Positions 6,919 through 16,087 of a stretch of 16,310 nt of DNA are shown in pieces. The notes under the pieces were generated by a model. The model was given only the letters and a program-made list of their open reading frames with translations, was not told where the DNA came from and ran no database searches. Each line of letters opens with the position of its first letter. Position 1 is the first letter of the stretch. The stretch spans positions 1 through 16,310 of the forward strand of contig JABYQS010000641.1 of NCBI GenBank assembly GCA_022592435.1, read 5' to 3'. The DNA comes from Cerioporus squamosus. Its lineage: Eukaryota > Basidiomycota > Agaricomycetes > Polyporales > Polyporaceae. Position numbers and translations under genes: made by a program.

Positions 6919-9629
6919 ATGAATGCCTCTGCACGCACAAGATCTGCTCTAGGACTCCCGTCCGAGCACGATGGGAGGGCCGATACTCACGCCAAAGAAC
7001 GGGACTACGACAGCGACGTCCCCGTGGCGAGCGAGGACGAGGGAACGGTGCAGGAGACGAGAGGAGCACTGGGAGAGGGTGAGAGGACGGCAGGACAGGC
7101 GTACCGAGACGAGGTAAGCCTATGTCCGTCACTCACAGCTCAGCACGATGGTAAACGAGGATGTAGAGCGTAGTAAGCAGCACGCTCCCGTCCAGTTCCC
7201 CTCTTCCCCTCCCATCCACCGATATCCCTTCCGACGACTTTGCGCCAGGTCCCCTCGAGGACGGCGAGGTTCAGGAAGGTGCGACGCCGCCGAGCAACCA
7301 GCAGCAGTTTCGAAGCCGGAACACGTCCTGGGCCATGCGCGAGCGGGACACGTATGCGAATGAGCAGAACACCCCTTCCATCCACCTCTCCACCAACTCC
7401 CAGCGCAAACGCCACTGGGGCGGGTCACAGGGCTCCGAGGAACAAGCCAGATCCATCCGGCGACCGAGGCACGGGGAACCCAGTTTTGAACAGCCGTCCT
7501 TGAGACTCCCGCCTATCGCGGAACTCCTCGCGAACCCGTGGGGCGGCCCCATCGTTTTCGGTGGCGAAAACCAGTGCAACTCCCGCCCACTGGCCTGCTC
7601 GACACCACAAAACCCCTCCTCGTGCGATGCCCTCGAAAACCGCACGGCGCACCCTCGCTACGACACGGACAGTCAAGCCAACGTCTCGGGCAAGCCTCCA
7701 ACACCCTTCTCCAAGGCTAACACAACCTTCGAGCCCGCACGGACCCCACATGGTCCTGAACGTGCACACGGACATGACAAGGTCTTGCGCACGGCGGAAT
7801 GGGCAGCTCAGACTGGTGATGAGGACGTGCCTTCCGGCGAAACCATGCAGATCGCCGTAAGACGACGAGGAAAATGCGCTCCTGCGCTCCCCTATGGCCA
7901 CGAGGATGGGACGCAGCGGTGGCGCGACAAACGGGCTTCGCGAGGTTTTTGCGGAACCGCCCCCGCGCGCGCTCGCAACCGGACGCCGCGATGGGGAGAC
8001 AAAATGGCACGGGGGATACACACCGCAGCACTGGGACCATTCAATCCCCGGCTCCGACGGCAGGCACCGGGTTCCAGCCGTCGAAGACTGGGGAACGCAC
8101 GACACTCCAAGTACGAACAACATGACTTTCGCCCCGATACCGCACACCAAGGCCTGGCAGTACCAGCACGAGCAGCGTTGCAACCAGGCGAAACGCACCC
8201 GAAGCACCAATGGCGATGATGCAGCCAGCTACTGCCAGGCGGCCAGGCGGACCAGGCCCATCTCTGTGCGCGATGGCTCCATTTCGGAGCACGACACAAC
8301 GAGTGCAGCGTCGCGGCGAGCATCGGTTCGGGCACTTCCCCGGATGGTGGAGGGTGATGCGGACGTTGAACAGCGGACCCATAATGTCGACGCTACCTGG
8401 CATGACGAGGAGCTTGAGGATGCACCGATGCATGATATGGAGGACTGGCGCGACTACGAGATGCTCCCTACCGCCGTCGCCATGGCACCACAGCACGAAG
8501 GCGTGCCAACACTCGCAGAGAACCCTCGAGACCGACGGTGGGTCGTCCACTTTGACGACCCGGAGAGGCTCGTGAGCGGGCAGTCAGCCGGATGGCAACA
8601 AACTTTGTGGAGCGACCCGACAGCCGTTATCTTCACGGCCTACAATTATCGTTTAACGTCCAATGGCGTCGTAAACCGGCACATTGAAGGCGCGGCTGCT
8701 GCGTTGGTCACCTACGTCACCGGCGAGACCGCTTTCCACATAGTTCCCCACACCCGGACCCGACACGAAGCCTTAGCGCACGCGAACTCCCCTTCACCTG
8801 GGGGATCTGGGGCCTCACCTCGCGCGGAGCCGCCATGATGACGGCCATCCGGGTCGCATCTTTGAATGGAGTGAGCATCATCACCTACCCGAGGTGACTC
8901 GGGAATCCCAAGTGGGTCTGCGGCATCGTCGGTTTCCTTCGCCCAGACGTTGCGGTCATACGGGCGGCGGTTCTCGAGGTACTACAGGGATCGGAGATGC
9001 TCGAATGGATCACGCGGATGGCGAGGAGCTGCAGGAGCCTCAGGATGATCTCGAGCGAGGACCGCACTGCCTACATCCTCAGCACCCTCGAAGTGCGCAT
9101 CGCAGATCTGGACAAGGGAGATTTCGTGGCAAACGTCTTTATGGAACCACCTACGGATGACATGGCTGAATTCCGGACCTGGGTGACGGCTCTGAGGAGG
9201 TGCGAGTTCAACAACTTCCTCAACGGGACAGGTGTCACGCGCGCGATCTACTACTGCGGCGGATGTCGCGGGGTCAATCACGACACGATGAAGTGTCCTT
9301 TCCCCGACATGGAGGGTTGGCAAGGCACGCGCCAGGGCGCCCTATCCCACACAGCGGAGATCTTGGACACGAGGCGGGACGCCCCGCCGGGCTCTCGAGG
9401 AGGCGCGTCGAGAGGCGGCAGTATGCGGGGAGGCCGGCCATATGGGGGCCGTGAGTGGGAGACTGGTGGAAGTCAGCATGGCAGGGATGGGCGCGACAAC
9501 CCAGGACACGGCGAAGGCTGGCGCACACGCACGCCGGTGGGTAGATCGCAGCGGTCTGGAGGACACCAGCAGCCCCAGCAACGTCGCCGCTACCAGGTTT
9601 TTGACCAAGACGAGCGACGTGGCAGGTAG
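6919..9629 (+). pseudogene. LINE ORF1 (gag-like RNA-binding protein), frame-broken
   Basis: Coding-like sequence runs through successive frames: 6919 to about 7113 or 7173 (starts MNASARTRSALGLPSEHDG), 7167 to about 7860, 7861 to about 8790, then 8790-9629. Lesions seen: a frame change at 7114-7173 (possibly a 53-nt intron, see findings); what looks like one extra A at 7859-7860 (the frame then resumes DDEENALLRSP); a one-base loss in the CTCCCC run near 8789-8795; and TGA at 8895-8897, probably from CGA. The C-terminal half contains EWITRMARSC, a helical region and the CCHC knuckle, followed by a Gly/Arg-rich basic tail as in fungal LINE ORF1 proteins. Its role would be binding LINE RNA in the ribonucleoprotein particle. 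At about 900 codons it is large for an ORF1. Confidence 0.75.
9255..9296 (+). other. CCHC zinc knuckle in ORF1
   Basis: The translated motif is CGGCRGVNHDTMKC, an exact C-X2-C-X4-H-X4-C retroviral-type zinc knuckle, followed by PFPDMEGW, a context common in fungal LINE gag proteins. Such knuckles bind nucleic acid. Confidence 0.9.
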
Positions 9630-10258
9630 AGCGAAGAGTAGAAAAGTGGGACACGCTGCCCTGCCCACTTAGCAGTGATCCCACAGGGACTGACGAGCAC
9701 GCATCTGTACTGTAAAGCAAACATTAATTTGATCAACCCCACTCACCTTACTCCTCTCCTCCCCTACACGAGGCGAGCGATCCTAGCTACTGAACCCCCA
9801 CTAGGACCCTAGCGTCCATTGGAGTGCGCTCGGGATGGCAACCCGAGATCTGGTACAGCACTGGTGCGCGGCGAACTGCGGTACCGCCGACAAACGCAAG
9901 CCCCAACAGAGCGTAACATACTGGCTACGCACAGGAAGCTCTGCTGGAATATACACGGCAGCCTATTTAGGCATGACAAGTCGTGCCCGTGCGCGGGCGC
10001 GCGTCTGCTACAAGACTTTCCGCGGTTGAGTACTTTCGCTTTCATCGCCTCTGACAGAGGGCACCTATCTGTCTTGGGTCGGGGGTATGGTTGTACCCCG
10101 GCTGACACTGAGCAACTGCGAACCACAACATTTTAAACCCTGAATACCACACGGGCAACTCAACTGGTCTTGGTCATCTGCGCTTCGCTCCAGTAGGAGG
10201 TTCCCCCGGCGCACATGCCCGCCGCGGAACTGTCGATAACTGGGACGAAAATGGAGGC
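9630..10258 (+). other. Spacer between LINE ORF1 and ORF2
   Basis: After the ORF1 stop no convincing protein is seen until the ORF2 frame. That frame is open from 10112 (after a TGA at 10109-10111) but has no ATG before 10259. The stretch 10112-10258 reads as plausible protein (for example RRGTVDNWDENGG just before Met), so the true ORF2 start may lie upstream and be damaged. A 105-codon frame at 9819-10136 has no recognised motif. Confidence 0.5.
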
Positions 10259-12982
10259 ATGTTCCCTCTTTCTGACAGCGAAATCGAGATGGACACAAGG
10301 GGCGGGAGAGGCTCCACTCCAAACGGGAGGGGCAGCGACCCAGTGCGACCCACGGAGCGAGACCACGAGCAACACTCCTCGACGAATGGCAACTGTGCGG
10401 GCCCAGACTCGCAAAAGAGTAAGACAAAAAGAAAGGAAGACCGTAGGGCGGCGATATGTTTTGCATCCCTGAACATGAATGGGTTTGGAAATCTTGTCAG
10501 GGACCACCCAGGAAATAAATGGGGACGCATCTACCGACTAATGGCGGAGCATCATATCGGTGCGCTCCTATTACAAGAAACTCATCTCACACCCGAACGT
10601 GTCACAGCAATCCATAAGATGTTTGCTAAACGGATCAAGATCCTCTATTCAGTGAACCCTGCTGCACCTACGCAGAGAGATGGTGTCGCCATAGTTCTGA
10701 ATGCCAGATACATAAATACTGCTGAAGCGGAGGCAACAGAGATCATTCCTGGAAAAGCCATACAGGCAACAATCCCATGCCAGGGCGGAGACAAGAAAGT
10801 GGTGCTGTGCATCTACGCACCCACCTCAAATGGGGTGACAGAGAGGCAGCTCTTCTTCCAGGCAGTTCGCAAGTACTATGAGGAACACCCGCGCTGCCCC
10901 CGACCTCAAATGATGGCTGGTGATTTCAACAACGTCGAGGATAGTCTTGACAGACTCCCCATAAGTGAAGGGCCCGATAGGTCCATCCACGCCCTAGACG
11001 AGCTAAAAGCTAGCCTGGGTCTTATGCTCGCCAATGGCTGGAGAGCGACATACCCCTCTACAAGGGAGTACACCTTTCACAGAGGGACTGGACGAGAGGC
11101 AGTCTTCTCTCGACTAGATCGCATCTATGTGACCCCCAGATTTTTTGACAACACACGAGAGTGGAAGATTTGCGAAGCGGGTGTCAGGACCGATCACAGC
11201 ATAATTTCAGTCCAACTCACTCCAGAAAATGCTCCCATAGTGGGCCGGGGAAGGCCGATTTTCCCTCTCCACCTGATCAGAGACAAACAATTAGCCAAAG
11301 ACATGAAGCGTAAGGGTCTGGATGCCCTATGCGCACTCACAATCCTGGAAGACTCTGGCACGAGAACCCCCAACCACAATCCGCAACGAATCCTCCATGA
11401 TTTCAAGAATGAGGCGATGAAGCTGGCAAGAGATCGAGAGAAGACAATTGTCCCCAAACTACTGGCCGAGATACGAGCACGGGAGAAGGCCTTAAAGACA
11501 GTCAAAGATAACCAGGGACTATCTGAGCAGGCCAGGACGATGGAGGCAGAGGCTCTGACCAAGCAAATCAGACAGCTGAGACAGCAACGTTTCAAGCAGC
11601 AACAGCAGAACTCAAGGGCCACCCACCGGCTCTACGGGGAGAGGCCCACGAAATACTGGTCCAAACTGCACCGTGAATGCGCGCCAAGGGACATCATCAG
11701 TGCCTTTGAGAAGGAGGGCCAGTACGGGGTTGTAGGTGAGAAGCTCTATGAAACTGATTCTGTAAAGATGGCAGAGATGGCAAGGACGCATCACATGAAT
11801 GTCCAGCGAGATGAGCCAAATATCAAAACTGTACCCGAGAGAGAAAAGGATATCATGATCGCTCTGGACTGCCTCGATGCAAAGGTCACAGACACTGAGG
11901 CAACTGCACTCGGCAACGAGATCACCTATGAGGAGGTCCTGCTATCCCTGCGTTTCTCGAAGAACAGTTCGTCCCCGGGCATCGACGGCATCCCCTTCGA
12001 ACTATGGAAAACCCTCCAGGCCCGGCACGTTGAGGATGCAAGGCATACGAACCGCACAAATTTCGATATCATCAGGCTGCTGAGAGCCGCGTATGATGAT
12101 ATAAGGGTGCATGGGGTCGATGCAGGCACATCTTTTGCGAAAGGATGGATAGCCCCAATCTATAAGGAGAAAGGCGAGCGGACAAGGATTGTTAACTACC
12201 GACCAATAACCCTGCTGAACACGGACTACAAGCTCCTAAGCAAAACCCTGGCTATACGACTGGCAGACGTTGCGCCGACCCTCATTCACAAGGCCCAGGC
12301 TGGTTTCATCCCAGGCAGACGGATACACAATCACACACAGCTGGCTCGTATGATGATGCTTTGGGCAGAAGAAAAAGAGCAGGACGGGGCGATTGTTGCC
12401 CTAGATCAGGAGAAAGCCTATGACAAGATAGCACATGACTATCTATGGAAAGTACTTGAGAGGTTTGGCATACCAGCCACACTCATACAACTAATCCGAT
12501 CCTTATATGCGTGTGCCGAAACTTCGGTGATGATAAACGGCATCCTGAGTAAGGCATACCGTATCTATCGAGGGGTGAGGCAGGGCGACCCTCTCTCCTG
12601 TCTCCTCTTTGATCTTGCCATCGAACCTCTATCCGCGATGATTAGGAAGTCTACGCTGATAGGTTTCAACATCCCAAGATGTGAGGAGATCCTGAAAGCA
12701 GTATTGTTTGCCGATGACACGACCGTATACCTCTCAAAATGGGATGACTTCCAGACACTGCAGGAAGTCCTGGACATCTGGTGCTCTGCGGCAAAGGCAC
12801 GCTTCAACATGGGGAAGACTGAGATAATACCAATCGGATGCCCTGCTTTCCGACACGAGATGGCGGAGACATATAGGGCCACAGGAGGTTGGAACAACTA
12901 TCCACGAAATGTTCATGTCGCACAAGACGGAGAAGCAGTTCGTATCCTTGGAGCTTCTTCGGCAACAATATCGATAATGTAG
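10259..12982 (+). CDS. LINE ORF2, intact part: APE endonuclease and reverse transcriptase
   Basis: 907 open codons. Endonuclease (about residues 66-320) shows LNMNG (Asn72), LLQETH (Glu107), IYAPTSN (Tyr186), GDFNN (Asp222, Asn224), SRLDR (284-288) and TDHS (Asp312, His313), the full exonuclease-endonuclease-phosphatase catalytic set. A charged helical linker (about 385-470) follows. Reverse transcriptase (about 560-860) shows SSPGIDGIPFELW, KGERTRIVNYRPI, QAGFIPGRRIHNHTQ, motif A VALDQEKAYDK (Asp716), motif B RGVRQGDPLS (771-780) and motif C FADD (Asp819, Asp820). Together they nick target DNA and copy LINE RNA into it. The first ATG used is 10259; a second at 10289 is possible. The last few residues after LGA are out of frame: a one-base loss at 12953-12955 diverts the protein to a stop at 12980-12982. 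Confidence 0.92.
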   Translation: MFPLSDSEIEMDTRGGRGSTPNGRGSDPVRPTERDHEQHSSTNGNCAGPDSQKSKTKRKEDRRAAICFASLNMNGFGNLVRDHPGNKWGRIYRLMAEHHIGALLLQETHLTPERVTAIHKMFAKRIKILYSVNPAAPTQRDGVAIVLNARYINTAEAEATEIIPGKAIQATIPCQGGDKKVVLCIYAPTSNGVTERQLFFQAVRKYYEEHPRCPRPQMMAGDFNNVEDSLDRLPISEGPDRSIHALDELKASLGLMLANGWRATYPSTREYTFHRGTGREAVFSRLDRIYVTPRFFDNTREWKICEAGVRTDHSIISVQLTPENAPIVGRGRPIFPLHLIRDKQLAKDMKRKGLDALCALTILEDSGTRTPNHNPQRILHDFKNEAMKLARDREKTIVPKLLAEIRAREKALKTVKDNQGLSEQARTMEAEALTKQIRQLRQQRFKQQQQNSRATHRLYGERPTKYWSKLHRECAPRDIISAFEKEGQYGVVGEKLYETDSVKMAEMARTHHMNVQRDEPNIKTVPEREKDIMIALDCLDAKVTDTEATALGNEITYEEVLLSLRFSKNSSSPGIDGIPFELWKTLQARHVEDARHTNRTNFDIIRLLRAAYDDIRVHGVDAGTSFAKGWIAPIYKEKGERTRIVNYRPITLLNTDYKLLSKTLAIRLADVAPTLIHKAQAGFIPGRRIHNHTQLARMMMLWAEEKEQDGAIVALDQEKAYDKIAHDYLWKVLERFGIPATLIQLIRSLYACAETSVMINGILSKAYRIYRGVRQGDPLSCLLFDLAIEPLSAMIRKSTLIGFNIPRCEEILKAVLFADDTTVYLSKWDDFQTLQEVLDIWCSAAKARFNMGKTEIIPIGCPAFRHEMAETYRATGGWNNYPRNVHVAQDGEAVRILGASSATISIM

Positions 12983-13938
12983 AAGTGTGGACACTGGTGC
13001 TGACAAAGATTGTCGCAATGCGAAAGCCACTCATGGAAGTCATGGCTCGATGGTCGAAGGGCCATGCATCCCTGCAGGGGAAAAAGCATGTTATCCAGAT
13101 GATAGTCGGAGGCATGACACAGTTCCTCACCACTGTCCAGCGGATGCCTGAGGTTATTGTCAAGAGGCTAAACAAAATAATTCGAGGGTATCTATGGGAT
13201 GGCCGCCACAACACCCCGGTCGGCAGGAAGCATACATATCTACCAGTTGAACAAGGTGGACTGGGGCTACTGGACCTCGATTCCAGGAACGAGGCCATAG
13301 ACGTCATGTGGCTCAAGGCATATCTTGACCACAGTGAAGACCGACCCCTATGGGCTTTCCTTGCCGACGATCTGTTGGCGGCCCATGTCCCTAAGGACTG
13401 TAGGCTGAAGCAGCCCAATCTGCGCCGCAATCCTTTCCTACAGCGGTGGAAGCCTAAGGCGAGAGGCCTACCACAAGAACTCAAGGGCATGATGGAGGTT
13501 GCTAAAAAGCATGGCGTACGGATAGAGGGTCTCGCTTTCTCAAGGTCCATCCTCAACGCGATGCCCATGTGGGACCACCTACACGCCGATCGAATCAAGC
13601 TTGGGCGACTCTCGGTCCCATCAAGATTACTGACATGCCTGCAGCAGGCGCACTGTGCGAGGACTGTCGCCGATTTCACTCGTCTTGCTCAGACTCTCGA
13701 CGAGGCTGCTCACCGGCCCAGAGTCTCCTGTAACTGCCAGGCATGCGTACGCCTTCGAACGGACGAAGGCTGCTCCAACCCACATCTCTGCTGCACTCGG
13801 GCAAAACAGATGCTGGATACCCTACCGAGCAAATGGGACCCTCGCAAGCGGCAGCCCGAAGACGACGAACATCGCGTCATGGAAGAGTTGCGACAGGAGC
13901 TCGCAAATGACGAGCTCATCCCTTCGACAGGACCGTGA
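12953..13938 (+). pseudogene. LINE ORF2, region after RT, displaced by a frameshift
   Basis: Right after LGA the reading continues in a different frame as FFGNNIDNVEVWTLVLTKI, the usual continuation behind fungal LINE RT domains. It includes GGLGLLDLDSRNEAID and runs to ELIPSTGP and TGA at 13936-13938. The shift fits one missing base between GC and TTC at 12953-12955. Codons after the TGA continue in the same frame into the RNase H domain (GDLGHAFRIFTDG), so the TGA is most simply a CGA-to-TGA change inside ORF2, not the natural end. The segment contains a Cys/His-bearing patch (SCNCQACVRL and SNPHLCC) seen at a similar place in related elements. Confidence 0.8.
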
Positions 13939-14524
13939 CGGACTATAGGAGATCTAGGCCACGCTTTCCGCATCTTTACAGACGGCAAGCCGCTGACGGA
14001 TATGGCCCCGGAAATGACACTGGCCGAGGACGGCCACATGCTAACGATCGCCACTGATGGAGCATGCATCAACAATGGTGACAAGTCGGCGCAGGCGGTG
14101 CTGGGATCTTCGTAGAGGCAGGTCATGATCTCAACAATAGCATTCGCCTCCCCAACCACCTGGAACAAACGAACCAGAACAGGCGAAATCATAGCGACAC
14201 TGCTGGCTACGTCAAGGGCAAACGACGCCACTTCGAGTCGTACAGGAGACGGATTCCCGAACGACCATGGACTCCCTTACGAAATGGCGACAGAGGCATG
14301 AGGATACCGGCTACATTGCCCAGAAGAACGCGGACCTGACGCGTGCCACCATTGCGAGGCTACGCGCGCGACGGGCCATACGATCTTCCAATGGGTAAAG
14401 GGACACAGCGGCCACCCACGTAATGAGGCAGCCGACCGCCTGGCTGCGGCTGGCGCAGAAAAACCTGATGGGGATCAAGTATGTCTTGAGATCCCGCCCT
14501 CCTGCGGATAACAGGCGCGAAACT
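13939..14524 (+). pseudogene. LINE ORF2 RNase H domain, heavily frame-broken
   Basis: All catalytic residues of RNase H1 type can be found, but in different frames: TDGACINNG with Asp at 14056-14058, TGEIIA with Glu at 14185-14187, QETDSRT with Asp at 14252-14254, and VKGHSGHPRNEAADRLA with His at 14404-14406 and Asp at 14434-14436. Frame changes lie near 14098 (one G missing), 14178 (one A extra), 14220-14231, 14361-14371 (in a CGCGCG run), 14450-14502 and 14521-14525. The domain would remove the RNA strand of the hybrid after reverse transcription. As sequenced it cannot be translated in one piece. Confidence 0.8.
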
Positions 14525-15316
14525 ACATCTATCACGCAGAAGTTGGCTTACCGTGCTATACGAGCAAAGAAGGACTCACTGATACGTCCCAGGCCGAGTG
14601 CGGTCGCAAACCTAGATCGCGTTACTAGCGGCCTTTTGGCGACCTTCGGTGTACACGCACACGACAGTAACGTTTGGCGGTCCCTCCGAAACCGACATGT
14701 ATCGCGACCCGCATCGCAGTTCATGTGGATGGCGATACATGACGGCTACATGATAGGACGACACTGGCTGAGGCCGAAGATGCCGGCGGATCTACAGACA
14801 CGGGCAATATGCGCCGCCTGCGGTGAGTGCGAAGATATGTCACATATCATCTTCCACTGCAAGGAGGTTGGTCAGGAGACTATCTGGAAACAGCTACTGA
14901 GGGTATGGCGTCTCACTGGTGCGCAGTGGTACGAGCCCTGTTGGGGCACCACTTTCGGTGCGGCATGCGCAGTCTTCAAAACAGTAGAGGGTGGAAGAAG
15001 GACGAGTATTGAGAGCCTATGGTGCATTTTGTGTAGTGAAGCTCTGCACCTCATCTGGAAACTGCGCTGTGAGCGGGTGATTCAGAACGACGGCAGACAC
15101 TTCACAGAGTGCGAAGTCACGAACCGCTTCTTCTCGACTGTGAACTCGAGGCTCGACCTCGACCGGCGGACGGCCGCAATTGCCAAAGGAAGGAAGGCGC
15201 TGGCAGCGCAAAATGTTGAACGGATATGGCTCCCGGTACTAGAGAATGGACACAACCTACCTCCGAAGTGGGTTACAAACAGCGGGGTTTTAGTGGGTAT
15301 TAAGCGCGGGAGGTGA
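14423..15316 (+). CDS. LINE ORF2 C-terminal domain with CCHC motif (ORF2 fragment)
   Basis: The frame is open from 14423, but ORF2-like protein begins only near 14525 (SITQKLAYRAIRAKK), just after the RNase H GAKL segment; the first 34 codons are out-of-frame RNase H DNA. A C-X2-C-X7-H-X4-C motif (CAACGECEDMSHIIFHC, 14810-14860) matches the C-terminal zinc-binding motif of Tad1-type and related LINE ORF2 proteins, thought to bind nucleic acid. The remaining part (WRLTGAQW, SIESLWCILCSEALHLIWKL, then a basic end in KRGR) is typical of ORF2 C termini. TGA at 15314-15316 is the natural ORF2 stop. Confidence 0.8.
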   Translation: MRQPTAWLRLAQKNLMGIKYVLRSRPPADNRRETTSITQKLAYRAIRAKKDSLIRPRPSAVANLDRVTSGLLATFGVHAHDSNVWRSLRNRHVSRPASQFMWMAIHDGYMIGRHWLRPKMPADLQTRAICAACGECEDMSHIIFHCKEVGQETIWKQLLRVWRLTGAQWYEPCWGTTFGAACAVFKTVEGGRRTSIESLWCILCSEALHLIWKLRCERVIQNDGRHFTECEVTNRFFSTVNSRLDLDRRTAAIAKGRKALAAQNVERIWLPVLENGHNLPPKWVTNSGVLVGIKRGR

Positions 15317-15544
15317 GGGGAACCCGGGCGGACTGTGCCCGCTTTCCTCCCCACCCCTGCGTTTCGAGTCCCACACGTAGTGCGTAAACGCATTTCCTCG
15401 CGGTGGACACAACACTACACGACACGCCCTCAGCCTATGGCCGAGGACAGGTCGGTTAGCGCGTCTGGTTAATACTCATTGACCACGAGCAGCACGACAA
15501 GCCCCTATGGGACCACTGTAGCTCAGGACTTTATGCGCTCCACC
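15317..15544 (+). other. LINE 3' untranslated region
   Basis: 228 bases between the ORF2 stop and the A tail. It contains a small hairpin, CGGGC (15325-15329) with GCCCG (15337-15341), flanked by partly pairing GGGGAA/TTTCC, and a short TGCG-TAAA-CGCA palindrome (15381-15392). LINE reverse transcriptases may recognise 3' UTR structures, but that is not shown for this element. Confidence 0.7.

Positions 15545-15570
<26 letters not shown>
15545..15570 (+). repeat. Poly(A) tail of the LINE (26 A)
   Basis: An uninterrupted run of 26 A residues directly after CACC marks the 3' end of the retrotransposon and its orientation. Genomic flank begins GTAAACGTTACTT. Confidence 0.95.
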
Positions 15571-15575
<5 letters not shown>

Positions 15576-16087
15576 CGTTACTTACTTTGTTACTGTGCTA
15601 ATTGAGCGCTTGCTCGCGGCTTTGATGCTACTACCATCACCTCGCCGACTCGCCGAACTGCAGATATCTCAATCTCGCCGCTTGATTCTCAAGCTGGTTT
15701 ATTTGTCTTGAGATTCATCCTTGTTTTAGCCTGTTCTCGAGCTCGAGCTTCCGGCCTTTGTCGGCGGAACCGGTAGTCGTTCCTCATCGCCCGCTCTAAA
15801 GTCTCGTCGCCCGGACCGCATCGCTGCGAGTACTTAGTGTTACTCGGCGGCTGTGGAGGACGCCGGTGTGTGAAACGTTCTATACCCAATGGCTACACTC
15901 CAAACCATATCAAGCATATTTGTTATAGGTCACTGAGTGGCTTGCGAAGGAACTGCGGCCTCCCTCGGTCTTCTTGTGCATCTTCCATGCCGCCCTAACT
16001 TGAAGACGCAGTGCCAGTATATAGGGATGACAGCATGCCACCTAGCACTTATTGACTGCAGTGTCCTACTCTCGACATCGTACTATC
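15571..16087. other. Flank of the LINE and upstream region of the nitronate monooxygenase-like gene
   Basis: No convincing open frame. It contains CTCGAGCTCGAG-type simple palindromic sequence near 15736 and a TATA-like site before the next gene. Confidence 0.5.
16018..16023 (+). promoter_or_regulatory. Putative TATA box of the nitronate monooxygenase-like gene
   Basis: TATATA within CAGTATATAGGG lies 70 bases upstream of the ATG at 16088, as expected for a fungal core promoter with a short leader. Confidence 0.45.

Larger units (their letters stand above)
6919..15570 (+). mobile_element. Non-LTR retrotransposon (LINE), Tad1-like, decayed
   Basis: The + strand order is gag-like ORF1 with a CCHC knuckle, ORF2 with APE endonuclease, reverse transcriptase, RNase H and a C-terminal CCHC motif, then a 3' UTR and an uninterrupted 26-A tail (15545-15570). 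This is the Tad1-type plan of fungal LINEs. There are no LTRs. The span from the ORF1 start to the tail is already 8.65 kb, long for this clade. Copying would be by target-primed reverse transcription, with the endonuclease nicking the target and the reverse transcriptase extending from the nick. ORF1 has at least three frame changes and a stop; ORF2 about seven frame changes and one stop. This copy is therefore very unlikely to make full-length proteins as sequenced. The 5' limit is uncertain. Confidence 0.85.

Noticed and set aside
7425..8335. Large minus-strand ORFs opposite ORF1
   Set aside because: Shadow frames; the + strand shows the gag-like protein and flows into the CCHC knuckle.
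9819..10136. 105-codon ORF between ORF1 and ORF2 as a third LINE protein
   Set aside because: No motif and an overlapping frame of similar quality; more likely damaged ORF2 leader or spacer.
12945..12965. Programmed ribosomal frameshift at the end of RT
   Set aside because: No slippery heptamer or obvious downstream structure; a single-base loss explains it and other indels occur in the element.
12804..13679. Minus-strand ORF of 291 codons
   Set aside because: It is the antisense of ORF2 coding sequence with clear LINE protein on the + strand.
15361..15480. tRNA-like pieces in the LINE 3' UTR (B-box-like GTTTCGAGTCC and A-box-like TTAGCGCGTCTGG)
   Set aside because: They are in the wrong order (B before A), and no cloverleaf stems could be drawn.
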